Positions 57,143 through 64,000 of a stretch of DNA of 64,000 bases are shown here, piece after piece (the first letter of the stretch is position 1; each line of letters begins with the position of its first letter). A program made the translations under genes and the position numbers. The notes beneath the pieces are model-generated. The model did not search any database. It was not told the DNA's origin and worked only from the letters and a program-made list of their open reading frames with translations. Where the stretch lies: NCBI GenBank assembly GCA_017543335.1, contig JAFYGE010000039.1, forward strand, positions 1 to 64,000, in the 5' to 3' direction. Source of the stretch: Ruminococcus sp. GTDB lineage: Bacteria > Bacillota > Clostridia > Oscillospirales > Ruminococcaceae.

Positions 57143-57170
57143 TCCTGCTGGAATTTTTCAGCAGGATTTT
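57143..57170 (+). terminator. Terminator of luxS
   Basis: TCCTGCTG (57143-57150) with CAGCAGGA (57159-57166), then TTTT. Confidence 0.82.
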
Positions 57171-57172
57171 CG

Positions 57173-57200
57173 TTGTATTTTCACAGAAAACAGGTATACT
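57173..57200 (+). promoter_or_regulatory. Promoter of the M23 peptidase gene
   Basis: TTGTAT (57173-57178), 16 bases, TATACT (57195-57200). Confidence 0.55.
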
Positions 57201-57273
57201 ATTATATTGTAATCGTTTTGTAACAATATGGTGGAAAGGAGCTGCTTGTATAGCTCAGGAACGTCATTATGAT

Positions 57274-59022
57274 ATGGACGTTTCGGATAAGAATATGTTT
57301 CGGAAATTTGGAAATAGTTTAGTAAATTTATTCGCAAGATTCGGTCTTTGCACTGTCAAGGTTATCGCAGCGGTAATGCTCGGTATCATCAAGGGGGCAG
57401 AGTTCATATTATCTGAACTCCGTGACCTTATACTTGCTATACTTAAAGGCGGACTCTGGCTGTTCGTAGGCATGACAGAGTCCATACGTGACCGTATAAA
57501 TAAAAATAAAGAGCTTCAGATAGCTGCCAAAAAAGCTAAAAAACAGGGAAATGCCGCTTATGCTAAAGCTATGGGACACTTCTTCGGCTCGTTTCTTCTG
57601 GGAGAAAACGGCATCCTCTATACCGCTTTCAACTACACTCTGCCGATACTTTCTATAGCATTCCTTATCGGCATAGTCAGGATAGGTTCAAGCTATGAAT
57701 ACGGCATATCTGTTGAGTATAACGGCAGAGAAATTGGCGTTATCAGCGATGAGGCTGATTTTGAGGAGGCTGAAAGAGAAGTTCAGCAGAGAATATCCTA
57801 TCTATCAGATGACAAAAAGCTGGACTTCGATACTAATTTCTCACTGAAAATAATGTCGGACGATGATAAGATAATGAGCTCAGCTCAGCTTGCAAATGAG
57901 ATGCTCGCCGCTTCTGATGAGGAGCTGACAGAGGCTTATGGTATCTATATCGACGGCAAGTTCATAGGTGCTGTAAATGACTGCGACGCTGTTCAGGAGG
58001 CTCTCGATAACAGACTTCTCAATTACCATGTAGAGGGTAATGTCAAGGAAGTTTCCTATAAAAATAAGGTCGAGTACACTAAGGGCATCTACCTCGCAGA
58101 AAGCGTCATGGAGCAGCAGAAGGTCATCGAGCTTCTTACTTCTTCCACGGTGAAAAAGGACGTTTATATAGCTCAGCCGGATGATACCGCTGTTACTATA
58201 GCTCAGAAGTACAATATGAGCCTTGATGACTTTGAAAAGCTCAATCCGAGTATAAAAGGTCGCATAAGAAACGGTCAGGTGATAAACATCACCAAGACTG
58301 AAAGCTACCTGCCTATACAGTACATTAAGGAGTACGAGACACTTTCCTTTATGGACTATGAAACTGTTGAAATTGAAACTTCTTCACTCAGTGTCGGTTC
58401 ACGAGCTGTAATGGTCAACGGTGTAATGGGCGAGAAACGCAATACACTGGAAGTGACCTATGTTGACGGCGTTGAACGCTCCAAAAAGACGATAAAATCA
58501 GTTGTAACTAAAGAACCTGTGGTTGAACAGGTCGGTATAGGTACTTATGCGGCAAGACCAGATCCCGGTGTTAGACCTATAACCGGTTCGGGAGAGTTCT
58601 CGTGGCCTGTGGACGGCGGCTGGATAAGCGATATTTTCGGAGGCGAAAGAAACCATAAGGGCCTTGATATAGCAGCTCCCGGAGGTACTGATATTTACGC
58701 TTCTGCGGACGGAATCGTAGTTGCTGCCGGCTGGAATCCGGGAGGATACGGCTACTTTGTCCAGATAGACCACCTGAATGGCTATCAGACAGTATACGGT
58801 CATATGAGTACCGTTTATGCTGTTGTTGACCAGCCTGTCACAAGGGGTCAGCTTATAGGAGCAGTAGGTACTACGGGACATTCTACAGGTAATCATTGTC
58901 ATTTTGAAGTAAGATATATGAACGTGTGCCGGAATCCGGAGATATATCTGAATACTACTCAGGCTTATATGGATGATAATGACGAAGAGAAAGACAAGGA
59001 TAAAGACAAAAAACAAAATTAA
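57274..59022 (+). CDS. M23 metallopeptidase with LysM and G5 domains
   Basis: 582 residues. Two membrane segments (about 20-70, and 118-138), an extracytoplasmic region, LysM (about 296-340, DTAVTIAQKYNMSLDDFEKL), G5-like (about 345-415) and M23/LytM peptidase (about 440-560) with zinc ligands H461 and D465 (HKGLDIA) and H541/H543 (HCHFE). Complete catalytic set, so probably an active peptidoglycan endopeptidase at the cell wall. The ATG at 57274 is the first possible start in frame; its ribosome-binding site is weak (AGGAA 12 bases upstream). Confidence 0.88.
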   Translation: MDVSDKNMFRKFGNSLVNLFARFGLCTVKVIAAVMLGIIKGAEFILSELRDLILAILKGGLWLFVGMTESIRDRINKNKELQIAAKKAKKQGNAAYAKAMGHFFGSFLLGENGILYTAFNYTLPILSIAFLIGIVRIGSSYEYGISVEYNGREIGVISDEADFEEAEREVQQRISYLSDDKKLDFDTNFSLKIMSDDDKIMSSAQLANEMLAASDEELTEAYGIYIDGKFIGAVNDCDAVQEALDNRLLNYHVEGNVKEVSYKNKVEYTKGIYLAESVMEQQKVIELLTSSTVKKDVYIAQPDDTAVTIAQKYNMSLDDFEKLNPSIKGRIRNGQVINITKTESYLPIQYIKEYETLSFMDYETVEIETSSLSVGSRAVMVNGVMGEKRNTLEVTYVDGVERSKKTIKSVVTKEPVVEQVGIGTYAARPDPGVRPITGSGEFSWPVDGGWISDIFGGERNHKGLDIAAPGGTDIYASADGIVVAAGWNPGGYGYFVQIDHLNGYQTVYGHMSTVYAVVDQPVTRGQLIGAVGTTGHSTGNHCHFEVRYMNVCRNPEIYLNTTQAYMDDNDEEKDKDKDKKQN

Positions 59023-59030
59023 AAAATAAA

Positions 59031-59348
59031 AACCGGCGTAGCCGGCATTAAGGGATTCTCAAGGGTTCCCACCCCTTGAGCGGAAAGGTGTGCGAGGGAA
59101 GGCAGAGCCTTCCCTAAAGAGTAGTCCAGCGAGCAGAGCTACGCTGGACGGATGGCTCGCATCGCTCGCCCCAGCTTGACTGGCATAATTACTGCGTCGG
59201 TCAAGCCGAGGGAAGCAATGCGGACGGTCCGTAAAACTTCGCTTCGCTGGTTTTACTGCTTTTTAGGGGAGGCTCTGCCTCCCCTCGTACACCCTACCGC
59301 CAGAGAGAGAACCTCTCTCTGGACTCTCATTATGCCGGCTACGCCGGT
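59031..59348. repeat. Head-to-head repeat pair
   Basis: Units 59031-59189 and 59192-59348 (inverted). Outer ends CCGGCGTAGCCGG and CCGGCTACGCCGG; the second unit uses the CCAGAGAGAGGTT-type hairpin. Located between the peptidase and the PEP mutase gene. Confidence 0.82.
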
Positions 59349-59389
59349 CTTTTATTTTTCCTTTTTTATTTTTCTCTTTATAATAGTAC

Positions 59390-59418
59390 TTGACAAATAT
59401 GCGTTTATAGGTTAAAAT
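59390..59418 (+). promoter_or_regulatory. Promoter of the phosphonate locus
   Basis: TTGACA (59390-59395), 17 bases, TAAAAT (59413-59418). Confidence 0.8.
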
Positions 59419-59479
59419 ATTTTTGCAGGCTTTTGCCCTATGCACTGCTCCAAACAGTGCAAATGACAAGGAGGATAAA

Positions 59480-60775
59480 ATGAAAACTGTTTATACTTGT
59501 TTCTGTACTGATGTCATCCATGAGGGACATCTTAATATACTTAATGTGGCTAAAAAATATGGAAAGGTCATAGTGGGCATCCTCAGCGATGAGGCTATGA
59601 TACGCTTCAACCGCTTCCCTACTATAAGCTTTGAAGATAGAATTCGTATAGTCAAGGAGCTCGATATCGTCGACGATGTCGTTGTTCAGGACGATATAAT
59701 GTACGATAAGATAGTTGCCGAGCTCCGTCCGGACTATATAATCCACGGCGATAACTGGAAAGATGAACCTATGAAGGCTATAAGAGATAACGCTGAAACT
59801 CTGCTCAGTGAGTACGGCGGAGAGGTCATCGATGTTCCATATACTTATAACGAGAATGTAAAACGTATCGACCAGCGTATAAAAGAAAAATTATCTATGC
59901 CTGAATACAGAAGAAAACGTCTCAGACAGCTCATAGGTCTTTGTCCAATCGTAAAGACCATAGAAGTCCACAGCGGTCTTACAGGTCTTATCGCTGAGAA
60001 AACTATCGTGGAGCATAACGGCGAACTTGACCAGTTCGATGCTATGTGGATAAGCTCTCTCTGCGACTCTACAGCTAAGGGCAAGCCGGATATTGAGCTC
60101 GTTGATATGACCTCACGTTACCGCACTATCGATGACGTTATGGAGGTTACTACAAAGCCTATCATCTTCGACGGCGATACAGGCGGACTTATCGAGCATT
60201 TCGTTTATACAGTGCGTACTCTCGAAAGAATGGGCGTTTCCGCAATTATTATCGAGGATAAGACAGGTCTTAAAAAGAACTCGCTTTTCGGTACGGAAGT
60301 TCAGCAGACTCAGGACTCTATTGAGCATTTCTGCGAGAAGATAAAAGCCGGAAAGAAGATACAGCTCACGGACGATTTCATGATAATCGCTCGTATAGAG
60401 AGCCTTATCCTTGAACAGGGTATGGAAGACGCTCTGGAGCGTGCTTTTGCTTACGTTGAGGCAGGTGCTGACGGTATCATGATACACAGCCGTAAGAAAG
60501 ACCCTGCTGAGATACTGGAATTCTGTGATAAATTCCGTGAAAAGAACAGCAGTACACCGATAGTCGTTGTGCCGACTTCGTTTAATCAGATAACTGAGAG
60601 TGAGCTTGCAGAACACGGAGTTAATATTGTTATTTATGCAAATCAGCTTACAAGAAGTGCGTTTCCGGCTATGGAGCAGACTGCGAGAGATATATTGAAG
60701 TATCACAGGGCAAAGGAAGTTGATGAGAGACTGATGCCGATAAAGGAAATAATAACTCTGATAGACGAGCTATAA
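59480..60775 (+). CDS. Phosphoenolpyruvate mutase with N-terminal cytidylyltransferase-like domain
   Basis: 431 residues. Residues 1-135 form a nucleotidyltransferase fold with the HEGH motif (H14-H17); residues about 150-431 form PEP mutase with DGDTGG (231-236) and the diagnostic EDKTGLKKNS (259-268), which separates true mutases from isocitrate-lyase-like hydrolases. It makes the C-P bond of phosphonopyruvate. The ATG at 59480 has AAGGAGG upstream; an in-frame start at 59423 lies within the promoter leader. First gene of the phosphonate set. Confidence 0.93.
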   Translation: MKTVYTCFCTDVIHEGHLNILNVAKKYGKVIVGILSDEAMIRFNRFPTISFEDRIRIVKELDIVDDVVVQDDIMYDKIVAELRPDYIIHGDNWKDEPMKAIRDNAETLLSEYGGEVIDVPYTYNENVKRIDQRIKEKLSMPEYRRKRLRQLIGLCPIVKTIEVHSGLTGLIAEKTIVEHNGELDQFDAMWISSLCDSTAKGKPDIELVDMTSRYRTIDDVMEVTTKPIIFDGDTGGLIEHFVYTVRTLERMGVSAIIIEDKTGLKKNSLFGTEVQQTQDSIEHFCEKIKAGKKIQLTDDFMIIARIESLILEQGMEDALERAFAYVEAGADGIMIHSRKKDPAEILEFCDKFREKNSSTPIVVVPTSFNQITESELAEHGVNIVIYANQLTRSAFPAMEQTARDILKYHRAKEVDERLMPIKEIITLIDEL

Positions 60776-60788
60776 AAAAATAAATAAA

Positions 60789-61108
60789 AACGGCGAAGCC
60801 GGTCAATAATGAGAGTCCAGAGAGAGGTTCTCTCTCTGGCGGTAGGGTGTGCGAGGGGAGGCAGAGCCTCCCCTCAAGAGCAGTCCAGCAAGCGAAGCAA
60901 TGCTGGACGGACGGCTCGCATCGCTCGCCCCAGCTTGACTGGCATAATTACTGCGTCGGTCAAGCCGAGAGAAGCAATGCGGAAGGTCCGTAAAACTTCG
61001 CTTCGCTGGTTTTACTGCTTTTTAGGAAGGGCTCTGCCCTTCCTCGTACACCTTCCCGCCAAAGGGTTGTGAACCCTTTGGAATCCCGTTATTGCCGACT
61101 TCGTCGGA
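60789..61108. repeat. Head-to-head repeat pair inside the phosphonate locus
   Basis: Units 60789-60949 (GGTTCTCTCTCTGG-type hairpin) and 60951-61108 (inverted, AAAGGG type, ends GCCGACTTCGTCGG). Lies between the PEP mutase and AEP transaminase genes. Confidence 0.82.
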
Positions 61109-61136
61109 CTTTAATTTTTATAAAGGAAGTATTGCT

Positions 61137-62267
61137 ATGAATATCAAAAGAAATATCCTGCTTAATCCGGGCCCTTCAACTACTACCGATACCGTAAAAA
61201 TGGCTCAGGTAGTACCTGATATATGTCCCCGTGAAAAAGACTTCGGCGGTCTTATGAAAGGTCTGCGTGAGGACCTCGTTAAAATAGTCCACGGCGACCT
61301 TAATAAATATACATCAGTCCTCTTCTGCGGCTCAGGTACTATAAATATCGACGTTTGCATCAACTCCCTCGTGCCGGAGGGCGGCAAGGTGCTTGTTGTC
61401 AATAACGGTGCTTACAGCACAAGAGCTGTCGAGATATGCCAGTACTACGGTATACCTCATATCGACCTTAAATTCCCTGTCGACCAGCTCCCCGACCTTG
61501 ATGTTGTCGAAAAAACTCTGAAAGAAAATCCGGATATAGCTCTCGTACATACTACCCACAACGAGACCGGTACAGGTATACTCAACCCTATTCGTGAGAT
61601 CGGTGCTCTTGCTCACAAGTACGGAGCTGTATTCACTGTTGATACAACTTCTACTCTTGCAATGCGTCCTATCGACATCGAAAAGGACAATATCGATTTC
61701 TGTATGGCTTCTGCTCAGAAAGGTCTTATGGCTTTCACAGGTCTTTCCTTTATCATCGGAAATACCGAGATAATCAAGAAGTCCGCAGAATATCCGAAAC
61801 GCTCATATTACTGCAACCTCTTTTTACAGTACGACTTCTTCGAGAAGACCGGCGAAATGCACTTTACTCCGCCTGTACAGACTATTTATTCCACTATTCA
61901 GGCTCTTAAAGAGTACTGGGCTGAGGGCGAAGAAGCTAAGTGGGCAAGACATACAAGAGTCTTCAATGCCATAAACAAGGGACTTGATGAACTCGGTTTC
62001 CGTCAGGTAATAAAGCCGGAGTGGAGAGCAGGTCTTGTTTCTTCCGCTATTTATCCTGACGATGATAACTGGAGCTTCGAGAAAGTCCACGACTACTGCT
62101 ATGAAAGAGGATTCACGATATATCCGGGTAAAATATCCACTACAAATACTTTCCGCCTTTGTGCGTTAGGTGCTATTGACGAGGAGGATATTGTGGAGTT
62201 TTTTAAGGTGTTCCGTGAGGCTCTTGAAACTACGGGAGTTACTGTGCCTGTTAAGTACAATAAGTGA
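61137..62267 (+). CDS. phnW: 2-Aminoethylphosphonate--pyruvate transaminase-like aminotransferase
   Basis: 376 residues. Class V PLP fold; PLP Lys K195 in MASAQKGLMAF, N-terminal LNPGPSTTTDTV as in PhnW. In this locus it should run in the biosynthetic direction, making 2-aminoethylphosphonate from phosphonoacetaldehyde. ATG at 61137 after AAAGGAAG; the longer in-frame start at 61092 lies in the repeat. Confidence 0.88.
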   Translation: MNIKRNILLNPGPSTTTDTVKMAQVVPDICPREKDFGGLMKGLREDLVKIVHGDLNKYTSVLFCGSGTINIDVCINSLVPEGGKVLVVNNGAYSTRAVEICQYYGIPHIDLKFPVDQLPDLDVVEKTLKENPDIALVHTTHNETGTGILNPIREIGALAHKYGAVFTVDTTSTLAMRPIDIEKDNIDFCMASAQKGLMAFTGLSFIIGNTEIIKKSAEYPKRSYYCNLFLQYDFFEKTGEMHFTPPVQTIYSTIQALKEYWAEGEEAKWARHTRVFNAINKGLDELGFRQVIKPEWRAGLVSSAIYPDDDNWSFEKVHDYCYERGFTIYPGKISTTNTFRLCALGAIDEEDIVEFFKVFREALETTGVTVPVKYNK

Positions 62268-62302
62268 AAATTATTATTGGTTTATAAAAGGGTGACTTGT
62301 TT

Positions 62303-62518
62303 TGTCGGTCAAGCCGAGAGTAGTGATGCGGAACGTCCGTCCAGCGTTGCTTTGCTCGCTGGACTACTTCTTAGGAAGGGCTCTGCCCACCCTAATCGGG
62401 TCCAGCCACCCCTGTCAGCAAGCTGACATCCCCTACCGCTGGTAGGGGTAACCTCGCACACCTTCCCGCCAGAGAGAGAACCTCTCTCTGGACTCTCATT
62501 ATGCCGACTTCGTCGGTT
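62303..62518. repeat. Single inverted repeat unit with type-Y insert
   Basis: Reverse orientation: starts TCGGTCAAGCCGAG, ends GCCGACTTCGTCGG. Contains the GTCAGCAAGCTGAC / CCCCTACC-GGTAGGGG insert at the same internal site as the copies at 6765 and 50511. Lies between the transaminase and nucleotidyltransferase genes. Confidence 0.8.
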
Positions 62519-62545
62519 TTAATTATTATTTAGGATGTTGATAAA

Positions 62546-63250
62546 ATGTTGAATGCTATAATAATGGCTTCCGGTATGGGTACGAGGATGCGTCCTCTTA
62601 CCGAAACGACTCCGAAGCCGCTGATAAAAGTCCTCGAAAGACCGATGATAGAGACTGTAATTGACGGACTTGAAAAGCGTAAAGTCGACAATATATTCGT
62701 GGTAGTCGGCTATCTTGGCGAGCAGTTCGGCTATCTCAAAGAAAAGTACAAAAATGTTGAGATAATTGAAAATCCGGTCTATGAGACTGTGAACAATATT
62801 TCATCGGTTTATTACGCAAGAGAAGTGCTGAGAAAGGGCGACTGTTTTATTTGCGAAGCCGACCTCTATGCCGCTGATGAAGACCTTTTCTGCGAAGCTC
62901 CCGACTATTCCTGCTATTACGGAAAAATGGTCAAGGGACACTCCGATGACTGGGTTTTTGATCTCGATGATAACGGATTTATTACTCGTGTAGGCAAAGT
63001 CGGTGACGACAGATATAATATGACCGGTGTCGCTTTTCTGAAGTCCGCTGATGCTGAGATACTTGCTGATGCTATCGAAAAGACATACGGCTGCGGCGAC
63101 TACAAAGACCTCTTCTGGGACGATGTTGTTGACCGTAATCTTGATAAGCTCCGCCTGAGAGTTCACCCTGTGGCTCACGAGAGCATAGTCGAGATAGACA
63201 CCGTTGCCGAGCTTGAAGAAGTAAGAACCCGTCTTCAAAAGATAAATTGA
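62546..63250 (+). CDS. Nucleotidyltransferase (LicC/PntC-like, candidate AEP cytidylyltransferase)
   Basis: 234 residues. GMGTRMRPLTETTPKPLIKV near 10-29 is the nucleotide-binding signature; the size and CEADLYAADEDLF segment resemble LicC-type choline-phosphate and PntC-type AEP cytidylyltransferases. With the surrounding genes, CMP-2-aminoethylphosphonate is the likely product (inference). No strong ribosome-binding site; GGATG lies before the ATG. Confidence 0.8.
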   Translation: MLNAIIMASGMGTRMRPLTETTPKPLIKVLERPMIETVIDGLEKRKVDNIFVVVGYLGEQFGYLKEKYKNVEIIENPVYETVNNISSVYYAREVLRKGDCFICEADLYAADEDLFCEAPDYSCYYGKMVKGHSDDWVFDLDDNGFITRVGKVGDDRYNMTGVAFLKSADAEILADAIEKTYGCGDYKDLFWDDVVDRNLDKLRLRVHPVAHESIVEIDTVAELEEVRTRLQKIN

Positions 63251-63354
63251 TAGCTTTTTGGCAAATTTTGCCGATGACAAGGCAAAATTATGCACAAAAA
63301 ACTACTCAATTTACTTGTGAAGACAGGTTCTAAATAAACTTTACGGAGGAAATT

Positions 63355-64000
63355 ATGAAGGCTGAATCCCTTATGAAAATATTAGGAGCTGATTTCTATA
63401 CCGGTGTTCCGGATTCTCAGCTCAAAGCACTCTGCAACTGCCTTATGAATACTTACGGTATAGATAAGGCTCACCACATTATCGCCGCTAACGAGGGCAA
63501 CTGTACCGCTCTTGCTGCCGGTTATCATCTTGCTACAGGCAAAATTCCGGTAGTCTATATGCAGAATTCCGGCGAGGGTAATATCATAAATCCCGTAGCT
63601 TCACTCCTTAACGATAAGGTGTACGCAATCCCGATGATATTCGTCATAGGCTGGAGAGGCGAGCCGGGTATTCACGATGAACCTCAGCATATTTATCAGG
63701 GCGAGGTAACAGTTAAGCTCATGGAGGATATGGATGTTCGCACTTTCATCATCAGCAAAGAGACTACCGATGAGGAGCTTGAAGCTGCTGTTGAGGAGTT
63801 CCGTCCGCTGCTCGAAAAGGGCAAGCAGGTGGCATTTATAGTCCGCAAGGGAGCTTTGAAATACGATGAACCTGTAGAGTACAAAAACGACAACTCTATG
63901 CTCCGTGAGGAGATAATCCAGCATATTGCAGCGGCTGCCGGTGAAGACCCGATAGTCTCCACAACAGGTAAGGCGAGCCGTGAGCTTTTCGAGACCCGTA
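63355..64000 (+). CDS. Phosphonopyruvate decarboxylase (cut by the window edge)
   Basis: First 215 codons of a ThDP-dependent enzyme. GADFYTGVPDSQLKAL near 10 and AANEGNCTALAAGYHLATGK near 43-62 (catalytic Glu) match Ppd; the C-terminal ThDP-binding half is beyond 64000. It decarboxylates phosphonopyruvate to phosphonoacetaldehyde, pulling the unfavourable mutase reaction forward. ATG at 63355 with GGAGGA four bases upstream. Confidence 0.9.
   Translation, partial: MKAESLMKILGADFYTGVPDSQLKALCNCLMNTYGIDKAHHIIAANEGNCTALAAGYHLATGKIPVVYMQNSGEGNIINPVASLLNDKVYAIPMIFVIGWRGEPGIHDEPQHIYQGEVTVKLMEDMDVRTFIISKETTDEELEAAVEEFRPLLEKGKQVAFIVRKGALKYDEPVEYKNDNSMLREEIIQHIAAAAGEDPIVSTTGKASRELFETR

Noticed and set aside
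50384..61072. Recurrent ORFs in the repeats (for example 47551-47754, 50384-50668, 59152-59415, 60809-61072) sharing a SVKPREAMR-type peptide
   Set aside because: They are translations of the GC-rich hairpin repeats; frames differ between units, no ribosome-binding sites precede them, and substitutions follow stem pairing, not codons.
6765..62518. CRISPR array
   Set aside because: Repeats are over 150 bases, irregularly spaced with genes between them, and no cas genes are present.

Overview
The window looks like the chromosome of a fibrolytic Ruminococcus-type gut clostridium (Bacillota, Clostridia, Oscillospiraceae). The evidence is indirect: strong Gram-positive Shine-Dalgarno sites and TTGACA/TATAAT promoters, T-box leaders, an ECF transporter module, a secreted GH5 glucanase ending in a dockerin, and a lipoprotein with a cohesin-like fold. 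I see no tRNA, rRNA, CRISPR array, prophage or complete insertion sequence.

Layout. 1-15455 is a branched-chain amino acid region on the + strand: leuA under a T-box; ilvB-ilvN-ilvC behind what appears to be a leader-peptide attenuator; then ilvD, a GNAT acetyltransferase, leuC-leuD, a lipoprotein, leuB, a DUF815 ATPase and ilvA. 15558-21411 is mostly on the - strand: glyS, an SGNH/MBOAT acyl-transfer pair, a small membrane-anchored helix-turn-helix protein and pheA. 21585-30267 (+) holds ruvC-ruvA-SseB-like-ruvB, a C39-like protein, a degenerate phosphohexomutase, a methyltransferase, a DUF6440 protein and ecfA1-ecfA2-ecfT. 30321-39265 (+) holds yfhO, truA, DUF5711, CvpA-like, ClpC-like and a cohesin-like lipoprotein. 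39667-45859 (+) holds a split acyl-CoA dehydratase activase, psd and deoD. 46114-58.9k is mixed: a flippase, the GH5 dockerin enzyme (-), trpB2 under a Trp T-box (-), an XRE regulator (-), a histidine phosphatase, a membrane protein, an RluA-type synthase, luxS and an M23 peptidase. 59480-64000 is a phosphonate locus: PEP mutase, AEP transaminase, a nucleotidyltransferase and phosphonopyruvate decarboxylase, the last cut by the window edge.

How the genes work together. leuA-D and ilvABCDN together form a complete Ile/Val/Leu route apart from the final transaminase. The phosphonate genes make 2-aminoethylphosphonate from PEP and probably activate it with CTP for attachment to a surface glycan. 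The flippase, the MBOAT/SGNH pair, YfhO and the M23 peptidase also point to envelope polymer work. The dockerin and cohesin-like proteins fit a cellulosome-type surface assembly.

The most unusual features are (1) an Ile/Val-rich 35-codon leader ORF followed by an intrinsic terminator in front of ilvB, immediately downstream of a T-box-controlled leuA; (2) about 15 units of a dispersed intergenic repeat made of consecutive hairpins whose stems covary between copies, often paired as large palindromes and carrying nested mini-elements at fixed sites; and (3) a GlmM-like protein that has lost its catalytic serine and metal loop.
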